A program made the translations under genes and the position numbers. A stretch of DNA of 64,000 nt, from the NCBI GenBank assembly GCA_006969745.1, contig CP030886.1:1-64000 (forward strand), in the 5' to 3' direction. Below, piece by piece: positions 1 through 9,293 of the stretch (positions are counted from its first letter, which is position 1; each line of letters opens with the position of its first letter). This DNA is from Cytophagaceae bacterium. GTDB taxonomy: Bacteria; Bacteroidota; Bacteroidia; Cytophagales; Cyclobacteriaceae. A model generated the notes under the pieces. That model had not been told where the DNA came from. It did no database searches and saw only the letters and a list, made by a program, of their open reading frames with translations.

Positions 1-1
1 C

Positions 2-640
2 GAAAACTTTTTGAGGCAATTGCGAAAGATCCTTCGGGCAAACGATATGCATCTGTTAGCAGAAAGGATGTCTAAAGCAGCTGATTATTTTGGTGAAAAC
101 CTCACCTCGCTGATTGATCGGATAATAGCACAAAACCGGACCCTGAAATCACAGACACAAGCAAAGACCTATCGAGCTGAACTGTTAGAACTTAAAGAGC
201 TCATTGCAAAACAACTAAGGCAAATAGTCAAGCTGAATCTACTCATTCAACACATCAATGAAGGCGTCCCATTGACAAAAGAAAGGCTTAGACAGAGTAC
301 GCCTCTAAAAGAACTATCTAAGGCTGTTGCCAAAGACAAAACACCAACTGCTGAGATTAGCTATAATATGTATAAGGAAGGAAAATCAGTTAAAGTAATT
401 GCAGATGAACGCGGTTTGGTAGAAGGTACAATAGAAAGCCATCTGGCCCAGTATGTAGAAAATGGGAAGCTTGATGTAAGCGACTTTTTGAAACCCACAA
501 AGTTGAAGGCTATTATGAAATGCTATACTGAAGGGTTGACCAAATCAGGAGAAATTAAATCAGCACTTCCGGATAGCTACACCTGGGGAGAAATAAAAAT
601 GGGAATTGCACATGCTATATCAAGTGATCTACCTGATTGA
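2..640 (+). CDS. C-terminal part of a helicase-like protein with HTH tail (truncated by window edge)
   Basis: The reading frame is open to the first bases of the window, so the gene starts upstream. The visible ~212 residues are a charged, helical segment (first ~95 residues) followed by a region resembling the C-terminal helix-turn-helix domain attached to Bacteroidota ATP-dependent helicases (stretch around SYNMYKEGKSVKVIADERG, then EGTIESHL). The helicase motor is outside the window, so assignment rests only on this tail. The stop overlaps the 3' end of the convergent phosphatase gene by about 26 bp. Another HTH-tailed protein is possible. Confidence 0.5.
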   Translation, partial: ENFLRQLRKILRANDMHLLAERMSKAADYFGENLTSLIDRIIAQNRTLKSQTQAKTYRAELLELKELIAKQLRQIVKLNLLIQHINEGVPLTKERLRQSTPLKELSKAVAKDKTPTAEISYNMYKEGKSVKVIADERGLVEGTIESHLAQYVENGKLDVSDFLKPTKLKAIMKCYTEGLTKSGEIKSALPDSYTWGEIKMGIAHAISSDLPD

Positions 641-1226
641 ATGCCTTTAGGTAAAATGACTCCCTTCGATAGCCAAGGACATAGTAGCCGCAGTTTTGAT
701 GAGGAAAGCCATCCATGAAGTTTAATGGATAATTTAGTGTCCAGCAGAGTAATACTCGCAATGCTCTGCCATGCATACAGATAAGTACATGCTCTCCCTC
801 ACTTTCTAAAACAAGCTTCATCGCCTCTTGCTGTCTTTCCATAACCTGAATTGGGTTTTCTCCGCCACCCACGTTCAAATCCAACTCACCTCTCCTCCAT
901 CCATTGACAGTATCTGCATAAAGTGTTTTGGCCTCATATGATGCAACCTGTCCCTCTTGATTGCCCCAACTAATTTCATCAAATCCCTCATGAGCGATAA
1001 TCGGAGTTCCATTTAGCGAAAACTGCCCGACAGTTTCATGAGTTCTTATCAAAGCAGAAGTAAAAACAGTATCAAAAGAAATGTGGGATAATGAGTCTCC
1101 GGCCTTTTTTGCTTGCCTAATTCCCTCGTCATTCAGCGACGCATTGACACCTCTTCCCTGCACCATTCCATTTTTATTAAAATCAGTCTCACCATGTCGA
1201 AGTATGTATATGGTCTTGCTTTTCAA
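615..1226 (-). CDS. Histidine phosphatase superfamily (phosphoglycerate mutase-like) protein
   Basis: 203 residues. The N-terminus has the RHG catalytic motif (YILRHGETDFN), in which the histidine becomes phosphorylated. A second conserved region lies near the C-terminus (LICMHGRALRVLL) and supplies the second catalytic histidine. Size fits a single-domain cytoplasmic member (CobC/GpmB-like). The substrate cannot be told from sequence. It is convergent with the upstream helicase-like gene and divergent from the thioesterase gene, whose start lies 29 bp away, so both promoters must be in or around that short gap. Confidence 0.85.
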   Translation of the reverse strand: MKSKTIYILRHGETDFNKNGMVQGRGVNASLNDEGIRQAKKAGDSLSHISFDTVFTSALIRTHETVGQFSLNGTPIIAHEGFDEISWGNQEGQVASYEAKTLYADTVNGWRRGELDLNVGGGENPIQVMERQQEAMKLVLESEGEHVLICMHGRALRVLLCWTLNYPLNFMDGFPHQNCGYYVLGYRRESFYLKAFNQVDHLI

Positions 1227-1254
1227 AGCTGCTTTACGTTGGTTTGCTTATATA

Positions 1255-1689
1255 ATGGCAAAAGAACAAATTTTCCCCGAATACCTTGAGCTCGATGCAA
1301 TCAATAGCATGTCGAAAGGATGTATGGTGGAACACCTTGGGATTGTGTTTACGAAAATAGGCGAAGACTATCTTGTAGCCACTATGCCCGTGGATCATCG
1401 AACAAAGCAGCCCATGGGATTGTTGCATGGTGGAGCATCAGTTGCTCTTGCCGAAACTATGGGGAGCATCGGTTCTACTGTTACCATCGACTTAAATAAG
1501 CAATATCCTGTTGGATTAGAGATTAATACAAATCACATAAAGTCGGCCAAAAGTGGCAAAGTGACGGGTGTGGCAAAACCAGTTCATCTGGGTCGCAGTA
1601 CCCAGGTTTGGGGCATCGAAATCAGGAATGATGATGATCAATTAGTGGCTGTTAGTCGAATTACATTAGCAATTTTAGACAGAAAATAG
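1255..1689 (+). CDS. menI: PaaI-type hotdog thioesterase, probable DHNA-CoA thioesterase
   Basis: 144 residues from the ATG at 1255; the frame is open further upstream but that part overlaps the phosphatase gene on the other strand and has no family similarity. The hotdog core carries the motif GLLHGGASVALAETMGS, where a Gly-Gly-Ala turn and the following Glu form the active site of the PaaI/YbgC class. It sits directly before menF with a 1-bp overlap, so the likely job is hydrolysis of 1,4-dihydroxy-2-naphthoyl-CoA in menaquinone synthesis. The family is seen in the sequence; the substrate is inferred from context. Confidence 0.8.
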   Translation: MAKEQIFPEYLELDAINSMSKGCMVEHLGIVFTKIGEDYLVATMPVDHRTKQPMGLLHGGASVALAETMGSIGSTVTIDLNKQYPVGLEINTNHIKSAKSGKVTGVAKPVHLGRSTQVWGIEIRNDDDQLVAVSRITLAILDRK

Positions 1690-2855
1690 TGGTTGAAAGA
1701 CTTCAAAAAGCATTAGAACTATTTCAGAAAGATAAGCTTTTAAAAAAGCTACAAGCTTCTGGCTACGCGTATGCAGCCTGGCGAATGCCCAATGAAAAGG
1801 AAATACGACTTATCATTTCTCTTAGTGGTGTTGAAAAACAAGATGACTTTCAACTTGACGGCTGTGGGCAAGGATTCATAATCAATCAATTCTCAGACAA
1901 TCACCCGATCAGGCCGCATTTCATATCTGCCGATATTATCGTACATGAAGAAGAAGTAATCATAGGTCCAACGGTTAAATCATCTCAAATAGACCAGTTC
2001 AAGAAAGACCTTGAGCAAAACGACGACAATCAAAGCCCCAATCAGCTCATCGACGCTCAGTCACAGTGTGAAGACTTTGAAGCTCTAGTAGAAGCAGCTG
2101 TTCATGGCATCAAGGCTGGCAAATTTGAAAAAGTTGTATTATCCAGATATAAAGATGTAGCCCTAAATCCTGAGTTTTCAGCGTGGGAGCTTTTTCAAGA
2201 AATTGCCAAGAAATACTCAAACGCATTTGTCAGTATGACATTCGTTCCTGAGAGTGGACTATGGATTGGAGCCACACCTGAATTATTGCTTTCTGATGAT
2301 CAAAAGCAATTTCGTACCGTTGCCTTGGCAGGAACTAAAACGCTAAATACAGAGCAAAATCTCAGTGAGATCGCCTGGACGCAAAAAGAAATTGAAGAGC
2401 AAGCTTTTGTGAGCAGATATATAATCAACTGTTTCAAAAAAATCCGATTGAGAGAGTTTCATGAGCATGGACCAAAGACCGTGCAAGCAGGTAATCTGGC
2501 ACACTTAAAAACAGAATTCATAGTCGATTATGAAGACTTGTCTTTTGAAAATTTAGCTGACCAGATGCTACATCTCCTCCATCCCACCTCTGCCGTTTGC
2601 GGTATGCCCATTGAGAGTTCCAAACCATGGATTGAAGAAGTTGAGAAATATGACAGAGAATTTTATTCAGGATTTCTGGGTCCGGTCAATTTTGATAATT
2701 CAACCAGCCTTTTTGTGAACCTCAGGTGTATGAAAGTAACTGAAAATAACGCGAGATTTTTCGCAGGAGCCGGAATCACAGAAGACTCAGTAGCAAGTAG
2801 GGAGTTTCTTGAGACTGAAATGAAAATGAATGTTTTGATGTCAATCCTTAAGTAA
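1689..2855 (+). CDS. menF: Isochorismate synthase
   Basis: 388 residues, GTG start overlapping the thioesterase stop by one base. It converts chorismate to isochorismate, the first committed step of menaquinone synthesis. The C-terminal chorismate-binding domain shows KVVLSRYKD, WIGATPELLL, VALAGTK, HPTSAVCGMP and the end motif RFFAGAGITEDSVASREF. The N-terminal ~100 residues are the variable region usual for MenF/EntC. The menF stop and menD start are directly adjacent, showing translational coupling in the order thioesterase-menF-menD-menB. Confidence 0.92.
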   Translation: MVERLQKALELFQKDKLLKKLQASGYAYAAWRMPNEKEIRLIISLSGVEKQDDFQLDGCGQGFIINQFSDNHPIRPHFISADIIVHEEEVIIGPTVKSSQIDQFKKDLEQNDDNQSPNQLIDAQSQCEDFEALVEAAVHGIKAGKFEKVVLSRYKDVALNPEFSAWELFQEIAKKYSNAFVSMTFVPESGLWIGATPELLLSDDQKQFRTVALAGTKTLNTEQNLSEIAWTQKEIEEQAFVSRYIINCFKKIRLREFHEHGPKTVQAGNLAHLKTEFIVDYEDLSFENLADQMLHLLHPTSAVCGMPIESSKPWIEEVEKYDREFYSGFLGPVNFDNSTSLFVNLRCMKVTENNARFFAGAGITEDSVASREFLETEMKMNVLMSILK

Positions 2856-4493
2856 GTGCTAGATCCAGCAGTCTTCAATACAGCCCAGATTTGCCATCAA
2901 TTAGGGGTTAAACATGCTGTAATGTCCCCCGGATCGCGAAATGCGCCACTTACTATTTCATTTGCACGGAACACTAAAATTGAGAAATGGATAATACCAG
3001 ATGAACGTGCCGCAGGATTTATTGCTCTCGGGATTGCTCAAGAAACAAATACACCTGTAGTATTATGTTGTACAAGCGGCACAGCATTACTCAACTATGC
3101 TCCCGCCATTGCCGAAGCCTATTATCGGGAAATACCTTTAGTTGTACTTTCAGCTGACAGACCTCCTGCGCTTATCGATCAGCGAGATGGCCAAACGATA
3201 AGGCAGTTCGAAGCATTAAAGAATCATGTAAAGAAATCTGTACAACTCCCACTTATCAACTCACAGGAAGAATCTGAAGTGTATAGCTCCAAATTGAAGG
3301 ATGCACTCTTACTAAGTGGCTCATTGCCAATAGGCCCGGTTCACATCAACATTCCGTTTGCTGAGCCATTCTACCCGGAAGACGCGAGCTCACTTGCTTA
3401 CAAAGAAGTACTGATTCCTAAAGAAGAAAAGCCAAAAAATCAGTTATCTGATTTTGACACCACACCTTTTCAGAAGGTTTTAATTCTTGTCGGCCAGCAA
3501 TCGGCTGATGAAGAATTATCATTAGAAATAGCTCAAGTATCTGATCTGCTTCCGGTTTTAAAGTTTCCACTAAACAATCTTTCCTCCGGAATTGAACAGG
3601 CAGACATATTCATCCAAAACCAAAAAGAGCTACAACCAGATTTGCTGATCACGAGTGGCCTCTCAGTATTGTCTAAAAAACTAAAACTATTCCTTAGAGC
3701 AAATACACCATCAAAACATATTCATCTGGATCAAGCTGGAGTTGAGGTGGACACCTTTCAATCAAATCCTGAGCTAATTAAAGCATCACTGACACAATTC
3801 TTGAAGAACCATTCATTCACTCACATCAATCCAAACTACCGAAATCTATGGGTTGATTTGTCGGAAAGATCGAAGACTGGACTAGCTAGCTTTATGAATG
3901 AGATAGTATTTTCAGAATCTTCAGCGGCATATACCATTTTAAAATCCATACCGGAGCATTCAAACTTGCACTTAAGCAATTCAATGCCGGTACGATTTGC
4001 AGATATGTTTGGTGTACCCAAACGAGTGACATGCTTTAGTAATCGTGGAACCAGCGGTATTGATGGATGTACGTCTACTGCCTTCGGCACTTCATTGGTC
4101 TCGAAAAAGCTAAACACACTTCTTACTGGTGATCTTGCATTTTTATATGATAGAAACGCCTTCTTTCACAATTATCATCCTTCAAACCTGAGAATCATTA
4201 TTCTCAATAATCAAGGCGGTGGAATATTTAGGCTGATTGATGGTCCGTCTAAATTAGAGGAGCTAGAAGCATATTTCGAAACACGACATAATCGAACGGC
4301 AGAATATATTTGCGCAGAAAATGACCTTGAATACTGTGTTGCAAATGACATGAAAAGTCTGAATGATCAATTAGGTCATTTTTATCAACCATCAGAAAAA
4401 GCTAAAGTATTGGAAGTCTTTACTGATCCTGATACCAACCAACATGTGTACAAAGAATTAAAAAATTATATCAATGAGCGAATCAAAAATTGA
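2856..4493 (+). CDS. menD: 2-succinyl-5-enolpyruvyl-6-hydroxy-3-cyclohexene-1-carboxylate synthase
   Basis: 545 residues, GTG start directly after the menF stop. It is a thiamine-diphosphate enzyme joining isochorismate and 2-oxoglutarate. Visible motifs: MSPGSRNAPLT near the N-terminus, the cofactor glutamate region DERAAGFIALG, CCTSGTALLNY, LSADRPPAL, and in the C-terminal domain NRGTSGIDGCTSTAFG and LTGDLAFLYD with NNQGGGIF (ThDP/metal binding). Length is normal for the family. The 3' end overlaps menB by 20 bp. Confidence 0.95.
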   Translation: MLDPAVFNTAQICHQLGVKHAVMSPGSRNAPLTISFARNTKIEKWIIPDERAAGFIALGIAQETNTPVVLCCTSGTALLNYAPAIAEAYYREIPLVVLSADRPPALIDQRDGQTIRQFEALKNHVKKSVQLPLINSQEESEVYSSKLKDALLLSGSLPIGPVHINIPFAEPFYPEDASSLAYKEVLIPKEEKPKNQLSDFDTTPFQKVLILVGQQSADEELSLEIAQVSDLLPVLKFPLNNLSSGIEQADIFIQNQKELQPDLLITSGLSVLSKKLKLFLRANTPSKHIHLDQAGVEVDTFQSNPELIKASLTQFLKNHSFTHINPNYRNLWVDLSERSKTGLASFMNEIVFSESSAAYTILKSIPEHSNLHLSNSMPVRFADMFGVPKRVTCFSNRGTSGIDGCTSTAFGTSLVSKKLNTLLTGDLAFLYDRNAFFHNYHPSNLRIIILNNQGGGIFRLIDGPSKLEELEAYFETRHNRTAEYICAENDLEYCVANDMKSLNDQLGHFYQPSEKAKVLEVFTDPDTNQHVYKELKNYINERIKN

Positions 4494-5322
4494 ATGGAAG
4501 AGCGCTGACGGCTTTGAAGACATAACTTATAAGAAATGTGGCAAGGTTGCCAGAATCGCATTCAACCGACCTGAAGTGAGAAATGCCTTTCGGCCGAAAA
4601 CAGTGGCAGAACTGTACAAAGCATTTCTTGATGCACGCGAAGATGTAAATATCGGTGTCGTCCTTTTAAGTGGTGAAGGGCCATCCAAGAAAGATGGCGG
4701 ATGGGCATTTTGCAGCGGCGGAGATCAGAATGCTCGCGGACATCAAGGCTACGTAGATGAAGACGGTATGCCTAGATTAAATATTCTTGAAGTACAGCGA
4801 CTTATCCGATTCATGCCAAAAGTGGTTATTGCAGTAGTTCCCGGGTGGTCTGTTGGCGGAGGGCATAGCTTACACACAGTGTGTGACCTAACGCTCGCTA
4901 GTAAGGAACACGCCATATTTAAACAAACCGATGCAGATGTCACCAGTTTTGACGGAGGATACGGCTCTGCCTATTTAGCTAAGATGGTTGGTCAGAAAAG
5001 AGCACGTGAAATCTTCTTTCTTGGGCGTAATTATTCTGCACAGGAGGCATATGAGATGGGCATGGTAAATGCTGTAATACCACACGACGAGCTCGAAAAT
5101 GAATCTTATCAATGGGCTCAAGAGATTTTGGCTAAATCACCTACTTCAATTAAAATGCTGAAGTTTGCTTTCAATCTGACTGATGATGGCATGGTTGGAC
5201 AGCAAGTGTTTGCTGGTGAGGCCACACGACTGGCCTACATGACCGATGAGGCTAAAGAAGGTAGAAATGCATTCCTTGAAAAGAGGAAGCCTGACTTTAA
5301 TGACATCAAATGGATTCCTTAA
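4474..5322 (+). CDS. menB: 1,4-dihydroxy-2-naphthoyl-CoA synthase
   Basis: 282 residues of the crotonase fold; it cyclises o-succinylbenzoyl-CoA to DHNA-CoA. Motifs include FCSGGDQNARG (oxyanion-hole region), PGWSVGGGHSLH, and DVTSFDGGYGSAYLA, which is characteristic of MenB. Last gene of the plus-strand men block; it ends at a bidirectional terminator shared with the convergent FecR gene. MenC and MenA are not encoded in this window, so the pathway must be completed elsewhere. Confidence 0.95.
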   Translation: MSESKIEWKSADGFEDITYKKCGKVARIAFNRPEVRNAFRPKTVAELYKAFLDAREDVNIGVVLLSGEGPSKKDGGWAFCSGGDQNARGHQGYVDEDGMPRLNILEVQRLIRFMPKVVIAVVPGWSVGGGHSLHTVCDLTLASKEHAIFKQTDADVTSFDGGYGSAYLAKMVGQKRAREIFFLGRNYSAQEAYEMGMVNAVIPHDELENESYQWAQEILAKSPTSIKMLKFAFNLTDDGMVGQQVFAGEATRLAYMTDEAKEGRNAFLEKRKPDFNDIKWIP

Positions 5323-5327
5323 AGCAA

Positions 5328-5352
5328 AAAAGGGGTGTTTAGCACCCCTTTC
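5328..5352. terminator. Bidirectional terminator between menB and the FecR gene
   Basis: Hairpin AGGGGTG (5331-5337) / CACCCCT (5343-5349) with a 5-nt loop, an A-run on the left and a T-rich run on the right, so it can stop transcription from both sides. The stop codon of the FecR gene (5339-5341) lies in the loop, giving an extremely compact gene end. Confidence 0.85.
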
Positions 5353-6262
5353 CTTTTAATATTGCTTTTCCATTCGAATATTCATATTGCATACCGAAGG
5401 TTCGTGCGATGATTTCAATCGCATCTTTAGGTTTCTTTTTATTGAATTTAGCAGTGAGTTTACAATCGTTAAATGCTGAATTTTCGAATTGCACATCTAT
5501 TCCGTAAACATCTTCAATCACCTGCTTCACATCTGACATACTGGATTCGTTGAAATCTATGATTTTAGTCTTCCAGGCCAAATAATTAAGATTGTTGGTG
5601 TTCTTCTTTATGATTCCCGTATTTGTACTGGTTACGAGCCCGGTCTCGCCTTTCCCAAGCTTCACAGAAACTGATCCGGCACCATTCACATTCTTTGATA
5701 ACTCAACAACACCGGATTCTACGCTAACCTCTGTTTTGGCACCGTAGGTATCCACGACAAATGAAGTGCCTAACACTTGTACCTTGGCATTGTCTGTGTG
5801 TATAATGAACGGTCGAGTCTCATCTCTTTCAATATCAAAATAGGCTTTACCGGTCACACGCACTTCTCTTATGTTTTCATCAAAGTTGATGATCTCTAAT
5901 TGGGAATCTTCGTGTAGGGCAATCTTGCTTCCATCTGTAAGCAATTGATTAGCAGAGTTGCTGTCAGTTCCATTTTGGTTTAAAACAAACAGCAATGAAA
6001 TTGCTAAAACTAAAACAGCAGCGCTGGCATATTTCACCCAACTCTGCATGATAAAAGGAACCTGCTTCGCTTGAGGTTCTTTTAAAATTTTATCTAAAAC
6101 ATGAGACGGTGGCGGTGTCTCAGGTTCTGAAATCAACCAAGTAGATTTAGCTTCAAAAAAAGCCTCAGCATTACTTTCTGATTCCGTTCTCCAGCTTTCA
6201 ACCAAGGATATTTCGTCTTTGGTTGCATTGCCAGAAAAATATTTTGCTAGTACTTCTTCCAT
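5339..6262 (-). CDS. FecR-family anti-sigma factor
   Basis: 307 residues: a cytoplasmic N-terminal part (~1-85), one membrane segment (VKYASAAVLVLAISLLFVL, about residues 85-105), a periplasmic FecR domain (FDIERDETRPFIIHTDNAKV, VLGTSFVVDTY), and a C-terminal DUF4974-type domain (TAKFNKKKPKDAIEIIARTF). It should hold the neighbouring ECF sigma factor inactive until a periplasmic signal arrives. It is the third gene of the operon sigma - STN protein - fecR, after the STN protein rather than directly after sigma. Confidence 0.88.
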   Translation of the reverse strand: MEEVLAKYFSGNATKDEISLVESWRTESESNAEAFFEAKSTWLISEPETPPPSHVLDKILKEPQAKQVPFIMQSWVKYASAAVLVLAISLLFVLNQNGTDSNSANQLLTDGSKIALHEDSQLEIINFDENIREVRVTGKAYFDIERDETRPFIIHTDNAKVQVLGTSFVVDTYGAKTEVSVESGVVELSKNVNGAGSVSVKLGKGETGLVTSTNTGIIKKNTNNLNYLAWKTKIIDFNESSMSDVKQVIEDVYGIDVQFENSAFNDCKLTAKFNKKKPKDAIEIIARTFGMQYEYSNGKAILKGKGC

Positions 6263-6320
6263 TTTAATGTTATCGTCTGGTTATTAACAACTTAGAACAC
6301 CTACACCCCTTAAGGCTTTT

Positions 6321-7727
6321 TTACAAATTATCATATTTTGGGTCATAATTTATGGGTACTAAATCCGCAGTTCTTTCCCAGGCCCAGTATCCATAGGTTG
6401 TCAATCCAAATCTATCCATCACTTCCCCTGACAAATCTAATCTAACAGAGTTACGCAACAGCCTTAAAGCCGATATTTGGTTCCCCGGTTCTTTTACCAG
6501 AATGCTATCCGAAGTTATATAGTCGGCATATAAGGTCTCAACAAAGTTACTGCTCCTTAGGAAATCTTCACTCTCCTTTTCTTTTCGATACTCGACGGCT
6601 AAAAAGTTTTTGAAATCCAGCTCATAATGATCACCCTTAAAGATCAATATATCTGAAATGGAAAGTTCGTTTTCTTTCTTAATCTCAAAGTCATCTAAAC
6701 TGCGCACTCGGTAGATTCTAAAACCTTCTTTTTTTAATTCTCCGCTAAGCAGTGATTTTTTGAAATGATTGAAAGAACCAAAGTAGCTCTGTTTGCGATT
6801 CTTTCGCCATTCTCTCTTCTCAGCGGTATTTAAAGGTTCTAAATTCTTAAACCTGATTTTTCCCCTGAACCTTAAGTCTGACTCTTCTTTTCGAAATGAC
6901 TCGAGAAAATAGCTCACTCTATAGCCCAGTGCATCGTTTCTAATTTGCAATGGAAACTGTGCAAAAGCGCTGAGTGAATTTCTATCAGCATTAAATGTAA
7001 AATCCAAGGCTTCCGGATTCTCTATTACAGATTTTTGTGCGTTCTCTGATTGGCCAAGGATCTCCGTCCTAAAGACAGCATAGTGTTGCTGCCAGCTTGT
7101 TTCAGCACGGTTAATTCTATTTGATATTACTTCTACTTCTTCCAATTGGCCAAGATCTAGCTCCATCTGATGTACTTGAATTCTGGCGCCACCATTCATT
7201 TCAGAGACTTGATAGACTGCATTTTCATACCCAACATGAGAAAATACAATGTCATATAAACCCGGTGGGATAGACTCAAGTTTATAGTTTCCATCAATAT
7301 CGCTGGATACGCCAATGGTAGTCCCATCCAGAAAGATGTTGGCATTATTCAAAGGATCACCATTTTCATCATATACAGTTCCAGATATTGAAAAGAAGTT
7401 CTTTTTCTTAATTACTCGTTCGCCTGGTGGTAAATAGTTGAGTATTATCTGATCTTTGAAAAAAGAGTATTTCAATCCTGTACCGGTAAGAAGGCGAGAC
7501 AGAAATACATCTATTGGGGTATTATCACCGGTGATTGTGTATCGGCTACCCTTTGGTAAAAGGTCAGAATTGTAGCTGAAGAAATAGTTAGTTTGAGCGC
7601 TGAGACTGTCAAAAATTACCTCAAGTGGAAGATCCTCAAAGTGTCCATTGATCAAATCCTTTTTACGGCTCTGACCATACCCCTGACAAAGAATCAAACA
7701 CAAGACTGCTATCAGACTAGCTCGCAT
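6321..7727 (-). CDS. Exported STN plus carboxypeptidase-regulatory-like domain protein without a TonB barrel
   Basis: 468 residues. Signal peptide MRASLIAVLCLILCQGYGQ, then an STN-type domain (about 25-100: DLPLEVIFDSLSAQTNYFF), then a carboxypeptidase-D regulatory-like beta domain (about 115-200: ISGTVYDENGDPLNNANIF). In SusC/FecA receptors these precede a plug and a 22-strand barrel of 600+ residues; here only ~265 residues of unknown fold follow and no plug motif is seen. It overlaps the sigma-factor gene by 11 bp, so it is probably the outer-membrane or periplasmic signal component of the sigma/FecR switch rather than a transporter. Confidence 0.7.
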   Translation of the reverse strand: MRASLIAVLCLILCQGYGQSRKKDLINGHFEDLPLEVIFDSLSAQTNYFFSYNSDLLPKGSRYTITGDNTPIDVFLSRLLTGTGLKYSFFKDQIILNYLPPGERVIKKKNFFSISGTVYDENGDPLNNANIFLDGTTIGVSSDIDGNYKLESIPPGLYDIVFSHVGYENAVYQVSEMNGGARIQVHQMELDLGQLEEVEVISNRINRAETSWQQHYAVFRTEILGQSENAQKSVIENPEALDFTFNADRNSLSAFAQFPLQIRNDALGYRVSYFLESFRKEESDLRFRGKIRFKNLEPLNTAEKREWRKNRKQSYFGSFNHFKKSLLSGELKKEGFRIYRVRSLDDFEIKKENELSISDILIFKGDHYELDFKNFLAVEYRKEKESEDFLRSSNFVETLYADYITSDSILVKEPGNQISALRLLRNSVRLDLSGEVMDRFGLTTYGYWAWERTADLVPINYDPKYDNL

Positions 7728-8274
7728 CTCTCAGATTTTTTAGATCCTGGAGGTTTTCTCGAAGTACCTTAAGGGCTTTGCCCATTTGCACTTCTACGGT
7801 TTTAACCGAAATTTCTAAATGATCTGCTATTTCTTGATACTTAAGTCCCTCGAAGCGACTCAGTTTAAATATTTCTGCACATCGGGGTGGTAACTTGTCG
7901 ATTTCTGATTTAATTCTATTCCTGAGGTGCTCAGGATCTCCTTCGGTAAATTCATTCTGATAGGTAGATTCCATGAAATGGATCATGTGTTGCCTATATC
8001 CGTCTTTCACCTTTTCATGCTTCAGTGTATTTAAACAAGAATTATGAACTGATCTGTACAAATAGCTCTTGATAGATGAATCTTCTGAAAGAGAATCGCA
8101 CTTTTCCCAGAATTTGACAAAAACATCTTGCGCAATTTCCTCGGCTTCTTCGCGCGTATCCATGAAGCGAGCGGCATACAAAACCATGATGTTGTAATAT
8201 TGGTTAAATACGAGTTCGAAAGCCCGCTTATCTTTGTTTATTAACCGATGTACAATTACCTCTTCGTTTTCCAA
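7717..8274 (-). CDS. ECF (sigma-70 family) RNA polymerase sigma factor
   Basis: 185 residues. Region 2 (about 10-80) includes AEEIAQDVFVKFWE; region 4 (about 125-175) includes LPPRCAEIFKLSRFEGLKYQEIA and a helix-turn-helix. The start is a TTG; an in-frame stop lies four codons upstream and no ATG occurs before residue ~30, so TTG is the best choice. First gene of the FecR operon. Only 5 bp separate its start from the divergent menE start, so each promoter must lie inside the other gene. Confidence 0.9.
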   Translation of the reverse strand: MENEEVIVHRLINKDKRAFELVFNQYYNIMVLYAARFMDTREEAEEIAQDVFVKFWEKCDSLSEDSSIKSYLYRSVHNSCLNTLKHEKVKDGYRQHMIHFMESTYQNEFTEGDPEHLRNRIKSEIDKLPPRCAEIFKLSRFEGLKYQEIADHLEISVKTVEVQMGKALKVLRENLQDLKNLRDAS

Positions 8275-8279
8275 GCGCA

Positions 8280-9293
8280 GTGATTATTAAATCAAAAAAT
8301 TTCGACCTAAAGTTAGAAGAAATTCTAAAAGATGAACTTCCTACCGAAAGATATAACGAGCACGAAAAATTTGTGTTGGAAATTATCCGAAAGTGGCATT
8401 CAAACATGCAATTCTTTACACATCAATCCTCAGGCTCTACTGGAAGACCCAAGAAAATCAATATTAGTAGGGAAAAGATTGAAATAAGCGCTCGTGCAAC
8501 AATGGATTTTATCGATCCAAAAAAGCGAATAAAAACCTCTCTTCTCTGCCTCAATCCAAATCACATTGGTGGAGCCATGGTTGTCTATAGAAGTATGGTA
8601 TTTGACCATGACCTAACGGTTGTGGAACCAGCCTCCGATCTTTCCAGAGCAATTGAAAATAAATCATATGATTTGGCTTCTATGGTACCTATGCAGTTTG
8701 AAAAACTTACAGCTTCGCAAATTGATCAATTTGGCACTATTTTGATTGGAGGTGCACCAGTTGGTGTAAAAAATATCATGAGTAAGGCTCAGATATATTC
8801 AACCTTTGGTATGACTGAAACGGTATCTCATATCGCTCTAAGGAAAATAGATGATGAAGTGTATACAACAACAGGTGACACACAGATTGCCACTACGGAC
8901 GGTAATCTTTTGAAAATACGCGGAGCAATAACCAATCATAAATGGCTGACTACCAATGATATAATTGAATTTATATCACCTAATAAATTCAAATGGATCG
9001 GTAGGGAAGATTTTATAATTAACTCTGGTGGAATCAAGGTAAATCCGGAGGAAATTGAGAATCTGCTTCATGAAAGAATAGCAGATGAATTTATCATTAG
9101 CTCCCTCCCTGATAGCCAACTTGGAAGAAAAGTTGTGCTTTTATCGAGTGGTAATGAGAGAAGTTTTGATTTTAGTGAACTTGACAAATACCATACGCCA
9201 AAAGAGATTTACTTCAATCAAAAGATATTCAAGACAGAATCTGGTAAAATCGATCGAAGGAAAACTCAATCCAACTTTGAACAAAACTTATGA
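8280..9293 (+). CDS. menE: o-Succinylbenzoate-CoA ligase (short MenE-type AMP-forming ligase)
   Basis: 337 residues with a GTG start. ANL-superfamily motifs: the phosphate loop SSGSTGRPKKI (about residues 48-58), STFGMTETVSHIA (adenylate site), and the hinge region WIGREDFIINSGGIKV, with GKIDRR near the C-terminus providing the catalytic lysine. The protein is shorter than E. coli MenE, as is common in Bacteroidota. It should make o-succinylbenzoyl-CoA for MenB. It is cut off from menF-D-B by the inverted sigma/FecR operon. Confidence 0.88.
   Translation: MIIKSKNFDLKLEEILKDELPTERYNEHEKFVLEIIRKWHSNMQFFTHQSSGSTGRPKKINISREKIEISARATMDFIDPKKRIKTSLLCLNPNHIGGAMVVYRSMVFDHDLTVVEPASDLSRAIENKSYDLASMVPMQFEKLTASQIDQFGTILIGGAPVGVKNIMSKAQIYSTFGMTETVSHIALRKIDDEVYTTTGDTQIATTDGNLLKIRGAITNHKWLTTNDIIEFISPNKFKWIGREDFIINSGGIKVNPEEIENLLHERIADEFIISSLPDSQLGRKVVLLSSGNERSFDFSELDKYHTPKEIYFNQKIFKTESGKIDRRKTQSNFEQNL

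Noticed and set aside
1081-1254. Upstream in-frame extension of the thioesterase
   Set aside because: It lies antisense to the phosphatase gene and adds a cysteine-rich stretch unlike any hotdog protein; the ATG at 1255 gives the normal family length.
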